DNA from: an uncultured Lachnospiraceae bacterium
GTDB taxonomy: Bacteria; Bacillota; Clostridia; Lachnospirales; Lachnospiraceae
Length of the DNA stretch: 47,443 nucleotides
Direction: 5' to 3'
Assembly: GCA_902790935.1 (NCBI GenBank)
Contig: CADATP010000015.1
Coordinates: 4,463 to 51,905 of the forward strand
Shown here: piece after piece, positions 20,136-28,600 of the stretch
Numbering within the stretch: the first letter of the stretch is position 1
Layout of the letters: every line of letters begins with the position of its first letter
Translations under genes and position numbers: made by a program
Notes under the pieces: generated by a model
Told to the model about the DNA's origin: nothing
Databases searched by the model: none
Seen by the model: the letters and a program-made list of their open reading frames with translations, nothing else

Positions 20136-20639
20136 ATGCAGCAAAAACAGACTCCTCATATTATTGATGTAATATTTGTGCTTGCGCTGTTCGGAGCCTT
20201 CGCCTTTTCAGCCGTAATGCTGATAATAGCGGGTTCTTCCATCTATCGCAACACCATCAACAATATGCAGGCCAATTTTGAAACAAGAACATCCAGTTCC
20301 TATATAAGCGAAAAGATGCGACAGGGCGGAAAGATCGGTACCCTTTCTTCCGATTACGGAGATGTACTTGCAATCTACAAAACAGTCGACAAGCGCGAGT
20401 ACGCGACCTATCTGTACTGCCGTGACGGTTATCTTTGCGAGCTGTACGCCCCTGCCGATCACGACCTTACTCTCGGTCTCCTTGCCGCAGGTCAAAAGAT
20501 AACAGAGCTTGAAACTATTGATGTCGAAGATACCGTTTCCGAAAACGTGATCAAAGTAAACCTTAGTCATAAAGACGGAGCTGTAAACAGACTTTTATTG
20601 CAAAACTACTCGGGAGAATCCCCTAATGAAACATTCTAA
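20136..20639 (+). CDS. DUF4860-type membrane-anchored protein
   Basis: A 167-aa protein with one N-terminal membrane helix (IDVIFVLALFGAFAFSAVMLII, about 10-31) and an extracytoplasmic region of about 130 residues. I recall this opening as DUF4860. The helix followed by SIYRNTINNMQANFETRTSSSYISEKMRQG looks like the helix-and-stem layout of minor pseudopilins of the GspI/J type, but there is no clear peptidase cleavage site. The C-terminal part contains a predicted beta-rich region (YATYLYCRDGYLCELY) with two cysteines. Its 3' end overlaps the next gene by 14 bp, which argues for translational coupling. Confidence 0.75.
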   Translation: MQQKQTPHIIDVIFVLALFGAFAFSAVMLIIAGSSIYRNTINNMQANFETRTSSSYISEKMRQGGKIGTLSSDYGDVLAIYKTVDKREYATYLYCRDGYLCELYAPADHDLTLGLLAAGQKITELETIDVEDTVSENVIKVNLSHKDGAVNRLLLQNYSGESPNETF

Positions 20640-21084
20640 ATCAGGACTTTTCCTTATGGAGATGATAGTGTGCATCCTGTTCTTCTCCCTGAGCGCCGCA
20701 GTAAGCGCCCAGATGTTTGCCAAGTCACACATCATCAGCCAGACCGCTATAAATGAAAACCATGCGGTAATAGAAGTTAATAATGTGGCGGAAGCTTTCT
20801 ACGCGGAAAACGGAAATATAGCCGGGATTTCGGAAATCCTTTATCCCGGACTTTCTCTGACCACCCCCGAAGGCATTATCGTTTACTTTGACGCAGGATT
20901 TAACGCTGTTTCTTTTGACGGGGAAGCTGCGGCTTACTATGTAGAGTTAAAAACGGGCGACCTTAACGATAACCACACAAAAGACGGTACGGTCAGCTTC
21001 TACGATATGTCCGATACATCTAAACCGATCTACAGTCTGGATGTAACTGTCAACGTACCTCGAACCGCTAAAGAAAGCAACTAA
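20626..21084 (+). CDS. Prepilin-like pseudopilin
   Basis: A 152-aa protein with a short basic leader and a type IV prepilin-like N-terminus: KHSKSG then LFLMEMIVCILFFSLSAAVS. Gly-7 would be at -1 and the conserved glutamate at +5, the two residues prepilin peptidase and fibre assembly need. The hydrophobic stretch runs to about residue 28. It is the only member of the block with a convincing cleavage site. The remaining region (AVIEVNNVAEAFYAENG to the end) resembles minor pseudopilin globular domains. It overlaps the preceding gene by 14 bp. A prepilin peptidase must come from elsewhere on the chromosome. Confidence 0.78.
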   Translation: MKHSKSGLFLMEMIVCILFFSLSAAVSAQMFAKSHIISQTAINENHAVIEVNNVAEAFYAENGNIAGISEILYPGLSLTTPEGIIVYFDAGFNAVSFDGEAAAYYVELKTGDLNDNHTKDGTVSFYDMSDTSKPIYSLDVTVNVPRTAKESN

Positions 21085-21095
21085 TTGGAGCAAAT

Positions 21096-21560
21096 ATGGC
21101 TAAACAAAAATCCATTCTTGGAGAACAACCGAAAAATGCCCCCGAATTTAAACTTAATCCGGGGTCCACATCCATCCTTTTGATATTTGTAACGCTCTGC
21201 CTTGTAGCATTTGCGGTACTTTGTGTTGTCAGTTCAAATTCTGACAGAAAGCTTGGCGGCAAAGTTATAAACAGAACAGGCGAATATTACGCTGCCTGCA
21301 ACAGAGCCCAGAGCCTCATTGCCGATATCGACCACGAACTTCTCAGCGCGTATAAGTTTGCTGAAGGAGATGAGGAAGTTTTCTACAACTCCGTCGGCGG
21401 AAACTCGAGATCGTTTGTTATCGACATCAATTCAAAGCAGAAGCTTTATGTAGAGCTGTCCCTGCTGTACCCGAAAGAGGGATCCGACGAACCCTTCTAC
21501 AAGATCACCTCCTGGAAAGTCAGCTCCGGCAGCTCCGGAAACACAATCACCATCGAGTAA
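21096..21560 (+). CDS. Membrane-anchored protein at the end of the pilus-like operon
   Basis: A 154-aa protein with a 22-residue cytoplasmic start and one membrane helix (STSILLIFVTLCLVAFAVLCVV, about 24-45), then about 105 exported residues. The segment NRTGEYYAACNRAQSLIADID following the helix resembles the stem region of PilX/GspK-type proteins. No canonical prepilin cleavage site is seen. The C-terminus is Ser/Gly-rich (SSGSSGN). I do not recognise a family. It is 11 nt downstream of the prepilin-like gene, and its TAA stop is the first base pair set of the palindromic repeat that closes the operon. Confidence 0.7.
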   Translation: MAKQKSILGEQPKNAPEFKLNPGSTSILLIFVTLCLVAFAVLCVVSSNSDRKLGGKVINRTGEYYAACNRAQSLIADIDHELLSAYKFAEGDEEVFYNSVGGNSRSFVIDINSKQKLYVELSLLYPKEGSDEPFYKITSWKVSSGSSGNTITIE

Positions 21561-21643
21561 AATGACACAGGGGGACGGGGTTGGGGGTTCATTTTATAAA
21601 TACTTAGAAAATGAACCCCCAACCCCGTCCCCCTGTGTCATTT
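21559..21643. repeat. Perfect palindromic copy of the interspersed repeat, locus B
   Basis: The 37-bp unit seen at 14383-14419 is present here as an inverted pair: left arm 21559-21595 and right arm 21608-21643 (36 bp), separated by a 12-nt loop. It fills the whole gap between two convergent genes: the left arm begins in the TAA of the plus-strand gene and the right arm ends 1 nt before the minus-strand stop. As RNA it would be a very stable hairpin and probably ends transcription from both sides, although it lacks a clean T-run. Confidence 0.88.
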
Positions 21644-21644
21644 C

Positions 21645-22370
21645 TTATCCAAGGGTTGCGTTTTTAAGTGTCATAAAGGCAAAATCCGCTTCCAGATATA
21701 TGTCAAATGTTCCGATCACTGTAATTTCTTCACCATTTGCCGGGAAATCATTCGGGTAAGTATAAGCATCCGTAGGTACGAATTCTATTCCCTGTGAACA
21801 GCAGGCCAGCGCATCCTCAATAATGCAGGCATGGTATTCATTACCGCTGTTTGAATCATAATAATAGCTGTAAGATCCCCTCATTTTAATGGTCTTTCCG
21901 ATATAGTCGTTCGGTCTCGCCATCATATTATAAACCTCGGCATAGACCATGTCCTTGCCCATAACCGTAAGATCTATATCGATTGCTCCGCTCTCGGTAC
22001 TACCTGCGCTTGCGGTGTCCTCCTCTTTATTTCCCTCTGTTTCTGTCTTATCTTGCGTTTTTTCCACGCTCTGATCTTCTTTTTCCGTACTTATATCCGT
22101 ATCACCGGTACCATCTTCATCATTCATAGGATAATCTCCTGAAGCTAAGATGTCGTCAAGCGAGCCGGTACTTGTTTCGAAAGTTTCGCTACTATCGCTA
22201 TTCTTCTCTTCTGCTTTGGCATCTTCCTTATCCATCTCCGATTGGATAACCTGAGCTATGCTCTGTGTACCGCTGACATTATGCGTTGAAGCCGAACCGT
22301 CCGAGCACCCTGCCAGACAAGCCATTGCTCCCGCTAACACGCATATGCACAATAACTTCTTTTTTGCCAT
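21645..22370 (-). CDS. Lipoprotein of the zinc uptake operon, unknown function
   Basis: A 241-aa exported lipoprotein with a lipobox (ACLAGC, Cys at about residue 22). Residues 23-130 are Ser/Thr/Asp/Glu-rich and probably disordered. The C-terminal domain (about 135-241) has VYNMMARPNDYIGKTIKMRGSY, a double cysteine in ALACCSQGIEF and an ending with ITVIGTF. The double-Cys strand resembles the OB-like domain of the YcgQ/TIGR03943 family that accompanies zinc transporters; this is inference. The start ATG 22370 is 13 nt after the permease stop, so it is the last gene of the zur-znuACB operon and may bind or relay zinc. Confidence 0.75.
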   Translation of the reverse strand: MAKKKLLCICVLAGAMACLAGCSDGSASTHNVSGTQSIAQVIQSEMDKEDAKAEEKNSDSSETFETSTGSLDDILASGDYPMNDEDGTGDTDISTEKEDQSVEKTQDKTETEGNKEEDTASAGSTESGAIDIDLTVMGKDMVYAEVYNMMARPNDYIGKTIKMRGSYSYYYDSNSGNEYHACIIEDALACCSQGIEFVPTDAYTYPNDFPANGEEITVIGTFDIYLEADFAFMTLKNATLG

Positions 22371-22383
22371 TTTCGTCCTCCGG

Positions 22384-23223
22384 TTATCTTCCTCCGGTTA
22401 TCTTTCCTATTACCCAGCAGATTCCGAATACAACCACATCTACAGCTACGATGGTGGAACCGATAGGTGTCTCGGCGAGGATTGAAACTATAAGTCCCAA
22501 AAGAGCGCAGATAACGGATATGATCGCGGAGAAAATAGTAACCTGCTTAAAGTTTCTAAATATCCTCATAGCCGAAAGTGCAGGGAATATTACGAGCGCG
22601 GAAATGAGGAGTGAACCTACAAGGTTCATTGCCAGTACTATTATAACAGCAATTATGATAGCAATCAAAAGGTTATAAGCGTTTGTTTTAACTCCGCTTG
22701 CCTTTGAAAAATCTTCATCGAAGGTCACGGCAAATATCTTATTGTAGAAAAAGATAAATATGGCCACAACCAGCACAGAAAGCACAATGCAAAGGATAAC
22801 TTCCTTCGGCTTAAGAGTAAGTATTGATGTTGCTCCGAAAAGCGTACTGCATACATCTCCCGAAAGGTTTGAGGAGGTGGAAAATACGTTCATGATAAGA
22901 TAGCCGAAAGCAAGCGCTCCGACACTTATCATCGCGATAGCGGCATCACCCTTTATCTTCGCATTATTGCCTTTTCTAAGGAGCAGTACAGCACTTAAAA
23001 CCGTTACAGGAAGTATAAGCAGCATATTATTCGTCAGCTTAAGGACCGTAGCCACTGCCATAGCTCCGAAAGCTACATGCGAAAGACCGTCTCCGATATA
23101 AGAAAAGCGCTTAAGCACAAGTGTTACGCCAAGAAGGGATGAGCAAAGAGCGATAAGTACCGCTACGATAATGGCATATCTTACGAAGGGGTACTGAAGA
23201 TACATAATAAGCTTATCAATCAT
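22384..23223 (-). CDS. znuB: Zinc ABC transporter permease
   Basis: Integral membrane subunit of a cluster 9 (ABC-3) metal importer. The protein has 279 aa with seven to nine hydrophobic segments and the family pattern LKRFSYIGDGLSHVAFGAMAVA (about 38-59) and GSLLISALVIFPALSA (about 205-220). I place the start at ATG 23223 (MIDKLIMYL), with GGAGG 9 nt upstream; the longer open frame runs into znuC and has no ribosome site. It is 4 nt downstream of znuC and followed by the lipoprotein gene. Zinc is inferred as the substrate from the operon; manganese transporters belong to the same family. Confidence 0.92.
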   Translation of the reverse strand: MIDKLIMYLQYPFVRYAIIVAVLIALCSSLLGVTLVLKRFSYIGDGLSHVAFGAMAVATVLKLTNNMLLILPVTVLSAVLLLRKGNNAKIKGDAAIAMISVGALAFGYLIMNVFSTSSNLSGDVCSTLFGATSILTLKPKEVILCIVLSVLVVAIFIFFYNKIFAVTFDEDFSKASGVKTNAYNLLIAIIIAVIIVLAMNLVGSLLISALVIFPALSAMRIFRNFKQVTIFSAIISVICALLGLIVSILAETPIGSTIVAVDVVVFGICWVIGKITGGR

Positions 23224-23227
23224 CTTT

Positions 23228-23926
23228 TTATACCTCCTCTCCCAAGAAATTACGGCCAAGACTGCTTTCAAGGTAGTCCTTTTTTGTGCCGAAATAAATC
23301 GTCTCTCCGATGTGGAGAATATGGCTTGCATACTTTAAGGCTGCGGAAATATCGTGCGAGATCATAATAATACTGATTCCCTCTTTATTAAGACTCTCGA
23401 TCAGCGCATACATCTCCGCCGTCACCTTAGGGTCGAGTCCCGCTACAGGCTCGTCAAGAAGAAGGAGCTTTCCCGTCGCGCAAAGGGCCCTCGCCAAAAG
23501 GACGCGCTGCTGCTGACCGCCTGAGAGCTCTCTGTAGCATCTGTCTTTAAGATGAGTGATCCCCATCTTTTCCATATTATCTTCCGCGAGCTTTTTCTCC
23601 GCCTTGTTATAAAAAGGTCTGAGACCGGTCTTTGCCTGGCATCCCGATAAAACAATCTCTCTTACCGCTGCGGGAAAATCTCTCTGTACAAGGGTTTGCT
23701 GAGGCAGATAGCCTATATCCTTTTTCGTAAGTCCGTCTCCGAATGTGATAGTTCCGCCATATGGCTTTTGAAGTCCAAGGAGCGTCTTCATCAAAGTCGT
23801 TTTACCGGAACCGTTTTCGCCAACAATACACAAATAATCGCCCTTATTTATTTCAAATGATAAATCCGTTAATATAGCCTGATTATCGTATCCCAGCGAC
23901 AGACTATCTGCTTTCAGCAGTGCCAT
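23228..23926 (-). CDS. znuC: Zinc ABC transporter ATP-binding protein
   Basis: ATPase subunit that powers the importer. The length is 232 aa. Walker A is GENGSGKTTLM (about 37-47), the Q-loop lies in YLPQQTLVQRDF, the ABC signature is LSGGQQQR (about 139-146), Walker B is LLLLDEP (about 158-164) and the switch histidine is in MISHD (about 195). All key residues are intact. It lies 15 nt downstream of znuA and 4 nt upstream of znuB, within one transcript. Confidence 0.95.
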   Translation of the reverse strand: MALLKADSLSLGYDNQAILTDLSFEINKGDYLCIVGENGSGKTTLMKTLLGLQKPYGGTITFGDGLTKKDIGYLPQQTLVQRDFPAAVREIVLSGCQAKTGLRPFYNKAEKKLAEDNMEKMGITHLKDRCYRELSGGQQQRVLLARALCATGKLLLLDEPVAGLDPKVTAEMYALIESLNKEGISIIMISHDISAALKYASHILHIGETIYFGTKKDYLESSLGRNFLGEEV

Positions 23927-23941
23927 TTTAAAATCCTCCGA

Positions 23942-24997
23942 TTAATTGAGAGCTTTCTTTAAAACCTCAAGATTGCTCAACATTATTCCGAGATAAGTCG
24001 CACCTTCCTTCACATCCTTAGATGTGGTTGACTGCATAGAGTCAAGCGTAAGTACGTCCATATCCTTACCATTTGTGTTACTGATAATTGTATCTGCTAT
24101 TTCCCGGTTTGTTCCGTCAATCTTCATTACATACTTTAAGCCAAGCTCATCGACCTTATTTGCAAGGAACACGATGGTCTCAAAGCTTGCTTCGGTCTCA
24201 GCCGAGCATCCTACAAATGCAGCATAATAATCGAGTCCGTAGTCGTCCACAAGGTATCTGAAAGGGAATCTGTCGCCGAACAAAAGCGTCTTGCTTCCGG
24301 CAGACGATGCAACCTCCTCATACTGCTTATCAAGTTTATCCAGCTCAGCCTTGTAAGAATCAAGGTTAGCTCTGTAAGCCTCTGCGTTAGCAGCATCGAT
24401 CTTTTCAAGACCGGCCTCGATAGCGTCACAGATCACAGCGGTATTCTTAAGAGAAAGCCAAACATGCTCGTCAAACTCTATCTCTCCCTCTTCATGCTCA
24501 TGGTCGTGCTCTTCGCCCTCATCATGATCGTGATCCTCGTGGTCATGATCTTCACCTTCCTCATGGTCATGTTCCTCGTGATCATGGTCATGCTCCATAC
24601 CCTCCTTGACTTCCTCGGCCTTTACACTCTCTCCTAAGGTCTCGAGAAGATTTATAACAACCATATCTTTATTCTTTGCTTCCGAGAGAGCATCCTCTAC
24701 CCACTCATCGGATTCGCCGCCTACATATATAAACATATCGCAGTCGGATATCTTAGCGATGTCAACCGCAGTAGGCTGATAGCTGTGAAGGTCCACCCCA
24801 TTGTCAAGAAGCATAGTAACATCGATATTGTCGATATCCCGGGCGATATTCTTTACCCAGTCATACTCAGGGAAAATAGTTGTAACAACGCTTATCTTAC
24901 CGGAAGCATCTCCGGCTGTTTGCGTATTTGTTCCACATGCCGCAAGGCAGGTTACTGCATAAAAAGCTATCAATATAGCTGAAATAATTTTTTTCAT
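23942..24997 (-). CDS. znuA: Zinc ABC transporter substrate-binding lipoprotein with His-rich loop
   Basis: Captures zinc outside the membrane and delivers it to ZnuBC. The 351-aa protein has a lipoprotein signal peptide (lipobox LAAC, Cys about 21). Metal ligands of the cluster A-I fold are visible: His in NGVDLHSYQP (about 70), His in FDEHVW (about 177) and the Glu/His-bearing region further on. Between the first two is a loop with 12 histidines alternating with Asp/Glu (about 135-168), typical of zinc-specific members where it helps recruit the metal. The C-terminal half keeps LFGDRFPFRYL, common in this family. It is 39 nt downstream of zur. Confidence 0.95.
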   Translation of the reverse strand: MKKIISAILIAFYAVTCLAACGTNTQTAGDASGKISVVTTIFPEYDWVKNIARDIDNIDVTMLLDNGVDLHSYQPTAVDIAKISDCDMFIYVGGESDEWVEDALSEAKNKDMVVINLLETLGESVKAEEVKEGMEHDHDHEEHDHEEGEDHDHEDHDHDEGEEHDHEHEEGEIEFDEHVWLSLKNTAVICDAIEAGLEKIDAANAEAYRANLDSYKAELDKLDKQYEEVASSAGSKTLLFGDRFPFRYLVDDYGLDYYAAFVGCSAETEASFETIVFLANKVDELGLKYVMKIDGTNREIADTIISNTNGKDMDVLTLDSMQSTTSKDVKEGATYLGIMLSNLEVLKKALN

Positions 24998-25036
24998 AAT
25001 TGCTCCTTAATGATCATATTGCTATCCCGGCAATGT

Positions 25037-25474
25037 CTATTCTGTTTTTTTCGTTTCTTCTTCTTGACATTTCTCGCATATTCCGTATAAAACCGTTCTC
25101 GAAGGGTCGATCTTAAAGTTGTGACGTCCCAAAAGGTGATTTTCAAGCTCCTGCATCTCGTTGCATTTAAGATGGATAAGCCTTCCGCAGTTCTCACACT
25201 TTAAATGGATGCAGGAAACTTTTTCCTCTTCGGATTCATCCCCTATATACTCGTAGCAAGCTGAGCTGTTGACATCAACTATATACTTGTTGACAAGCCC
25301 CTCCTCCACAAGTTTATCCATCTGCCTGTAAATAGTCGACTGACCCACAGAAAGCCCCATATCGCGGATATGGTCATTCATATCGGCGATGGTAACATGC
25401 CCGTCTTTTTTAGACTTTAAGAAGTCTAAAATAATCTCTTGCTGTTTGGTTTTATATTTTGGTCTAATTCCCAT
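25037..25474 (-). CDS. zur: Fur family zinc-responsive repressor
   Basis: A 145-aa metal-dependent repressor. The N-terminal winged helix (about 5-80) includes ADMNDHIRDMGLSVGQSTIYRQMDKL. The C-terminal dimer domain contains HLKCENCGRLIHLKC and YGICEKC, i.e. two Cys-x-x-Cys pairs forming the structural zinc site. Fur, Zur and PerR cannot be separated on motif alone; the zinc transporter genes in the same operon make Zur the best call. A paired dyad operator lies directly upstream, so it very probably represses its own operon. The ribosome site is weak (GAAGGATAG) before ATG 25474. Confidence 0.88.
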   Translation of the reverse strand: MGIRPKYKTKQQEIILDFLKSKKDGHVTIADMNDHIRDMGLSVGQSTIYRQMDKLVEEGLVNKYIVDVNSSACYEYIGDESEEEKVSCIHLKCENCGRLIHLKCNEMQELENHLLGRHNFKIDPSRTVLYGICEKCQEEETKKTE

Positions 25475-25511
25475 TTTCTATCCTTCATAAACTTCAGTTT
25501 TAAAAGCAAAA

Positions 25512-25552
25512 TTGAGAATCGTTCCCAAAATCAATTTGAGAACCATTCCCAA
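25512..25552 (-). promoter_or_regulatory. Two Fur/Zur-type operators in tandem
   Basis: Two near-palindromes with the same half-sites lie 24 bp apart: TTGAGAATCGTTCCCAA (25512-25528) and TTGAGAACCATTCCCAA (25536-25552). In each, TTGAGAA is mirrored by TTCCCAA with one mismatch. The upstream one touches the -10 of the zur promoter and the other lies just downstream of the start point, which fits repression. Confidence 0.8.
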
Positions 25553-25580
25553 CTTTACTACCAATCCTTATTTTTGTCAA
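25552..25580 (-). promoter_or_regulatory. Promoter of the zur-znuACB operon
   Basis: Minus strand: consensus -35 TTGACA (25575-25580), a 17-nt spacer, and -10 TAAAGT (25552-25557). The two operators overlap and follow the -10. Confidence 0.75.
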
Positions 25581-25600
25581 TGAAATAATAGACTTTTAAG

Positions 25601-25634
25601 AAAAAAAAAATCAGGGAGCTTTTTGCTCCCTGAT
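25601..25634 (-). terminator. Terminator after rpoC
   Basis: A perfect 10-bp stem, ATCAGGGAGC / GCTCCCTGAT (25610-25619 and 25625-25634), with a 5-nt loop, followed on the minus strand by ten T. It ends the rpoBC transcript 34 nt after the rpoC stop. Confidence 0.95.
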
Positions 25635-25668
25635 TAATAATAATGTCTTTTTGATAAAAACTTATCGT

Positions 25669-28600
25669 TTACTCTTCCTCAGAAGACTCGGTTGCTGCAA
25701 CAGAATCTGCATTCTCAGCACCGTCCTCAACCTCTTCGAACTCATCGAAATCGATGGTGTCGATGGTGTTGTCGGTAGAGAGGGCAGTATTGCGGTATCT
25801 TCTAAGACCGGTACCTGCAGGAATAAGTTTACCGATGATAACGTTCTCCTTGAGTCCGATAAGGGGATCGATACGTCCCTTAATAGCTGCATCGGTAAGA
25901 ACCTTGGTGGTCTCCTGGAATGATGCTGCTGACATGAAGGAGTCAGTTGCAAGAGCTGCCTTGGTAATACCAAGGATGATTCTCTTTCCTTCAGCGGGCT
26001 GCTTGCCTGCTTTAACAAGCTCTTCGTTGGTGTCTTCGAATTCTACGAAGTCAACCATAGTTCCGGGAAGATATGAAGAATCTCCGCTCTCATCCACACG
26101 AACCTTCTTGAGCATCTGACGTACAAGTACTTCGATATGCTTGTCTGCGATATCAACACCCTGGAGGCGATATACTCGCTGAACTTCTCTAAGGAGGTAA
26201 TCCTGTACGGCTCTGATACCCTTAATGTTCATAAGGTCATGAGGATATACTGAACCTTCGGTAAGCTCGTCACCTGCCTCAAGCTCCTGTCCGTCTACTA
26301 CCTTGATACGTGATCCGTAAGGGATAAGGTATGCCTTACTTCTGGGCTGGCCGTTCTCGTCGACACCGGAAACAACAACTTCACGCTTCTTCTTTGTATC
26401 TCTGATTTCAACGGTTCCGCCGAAGTCACAGATAATAGCAAGTCCCTTGGGCTTTCTTGCCTCGAAAAGCTCCTCGACACGGGGAAGACCCTGTGTAATG
26501 TTATCTCCTGCAACACCTCCGGTGTGGAATGTTCTCATGGTAAGCTGTGTACCGGGCTCACCGATGGACTGTGCTGCGATGATTCCGACTGCTTCACCTA
26601 CCTGTACGGGCTCGCCTGTAGCCATGTTAGCGCCGTAGCACTTAGAGCAGATACCGTTCTTTGAGCGGCAGGTAAGGATTGTACGAATCTTAACCTTGGT
26701 AACAGGATTTCCGTCTTTATCAACGCCATCCTTTAAGATAGCAGCTGCTCTTGCGGGAGTGATCATATGATTCTTCTTAACAAGAACCTTTCCGTCCTTG
26801 TCGCAGATTTCTTCGCAAGATGTTCTTCCGGTAATACGATCCTTAAGGCTCTCGATAGTTTCTTTACCATCCATAAATGCCTTTACGGTCATTCCGGGGA
26901 TCTCGTCTCTTCCTACTGCACAGTCATCATCGTGAATAACGAGCTGCTGGGATACATCTACCATTCGACGGGTAAGGTATCCGGAGTCTGCTGTACGGAG
27001 CGCTGTATCGGAAAGTCCCTTACGAGCACCGTGAGCTGAAAGGAAATACTCCAGAACGTCAAGTCCTTCACGGAAGTTTGACTTGATAGGAAGTTCGATG
27101 GTGTGACCTGATGTATCCGCCATAAGTCCACGCATACCTGCAAGCTGCTTGATCTGCTGGTTGGATCCACGGGCACCGGAGTCAGCCATCATGAATATGT
27201 TATTGTATTTATCAAGTCCCTTAAGAAGGCTCTCGGTAAGCTGAGCATCGGTCTTGTTCCAGGTCTCGATAACAAGACGATAACGCTCTTCCTCGGTTGA
27301 AAGACCACGGCGATATCTCATAGCGATCTCATCAACGGTATTCTGTGCCTTTGCAAGAAGCTCAGGCTTGTCAGCAGGCACGGTCATATCTGAAATAGAT
27401 ACGGTCATAGCTGCTCTTGTTGAATACTTGTAACCGATTGCCTTAACATCATCAAGAACCTCAGCGGTCTTAAATGCACCATGGTTATTGATGACTCTCT
27501 CAAGGATCTGCTTAAGCTGTTTCTTACCAACAAGGAAATCAACTTCGGGCTTTAAGAAATCTTCAGGGTTGGTTCTGTCAACATATCCAAGATCCTGAGG
27601 AAGGATCTCGTTGAAGAAAAGTCTTCCGAGGGTAGTTGATACGGTACCTGTGATGATCTCGCCCTTAGCGTTAGCCTTGCTTACACGTACATTTACTCTT
27701 GAATGAAGAGTGATGTATCCGTTCTCGTACGCAAGGATAGCTTCGTTCATATCCTTGAAATACATTCCCTCACCGGGCTCAGGTCTCTTGTCTCCGACTG
27801 AAAGACCTCTCTCCTGAGTCAGATAGTAAATACCAAGTACCATATCCTGTGAAGGAACGGCAACAGGGCCACCGTCTGAAGGCTTAAGGAGGTTGTTAGG
27901 TGAGAGGAGAAGGAATCTACACTCTGCCTGCGCCTCTACTGAAAGAGGAAGGTGAACAGCCATCTGGTCTCCGTCGAAGTCTGCGTTGAACGCGGTACAT
28001 ACGAGGGGATGAAGCTTGATTGCCTTACCTTCAACAAGGATGGGCTCGAAAGCCTGGATTCCAAGTCTGTGAAGTGTAGGAGCACGGTTAAGCATTACGG
28101 GATGCTCGCGGATTACATCCTCGAGTACGTCCCAGATCTGGTTGTCCCAGTGCTCAACAAGCTTCTTGGCGTTCTTAATATTCTGGCTGATTCCACGGAA
28201 TACAAGCTCTTTCATAACGAAGGGCTTGAAAAGCTCAAGAGCCATTTCCTTAGGAAGTCCGCACTGATAAATCTTAAGTTCGGGTCCAACGACGATAACG
28301 GAACGTCCGGAATAGTCAACACGCTTACCAAGGAGGTTCTGACGGAAACGTCCAGACTTACCTTTAAGCATGTCTGAAAGGGACTTAAGGGGTCTGTTTC
28401 CGGGTCCGGTTACAGGGCGTCCTCTACGTCCGTTGTCGATAAGAGCATCGACAGCTTCCTGGAGCATTCTCTTCTCGTTTCTTACGATGATATCGGGAGC
28501 ACCGAGTTCAAGGAGTCTGTTAAGACGGTTATTTCTGTTGATGATTCTTCTGTAAAGGTCGTTTAAGTCGGATGTAGCGAAACGTCCGCCGTCAAGCTGT

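Noticed and set aside
22384-23331. Longer znuB start at 23331
   Set aside because: It overlaps znuC by about 100 bp and has no ribosome site. ATG 23223 has GGAGG at the right distance.
24480-24600. Repetitive CAT/GAT-rich stretch read as a tandem DNA repeat
   Set aside because: It is the coding sequence of the histidine/aspartate-rich metal loop of ZnuA; the repetition follows from the protein.
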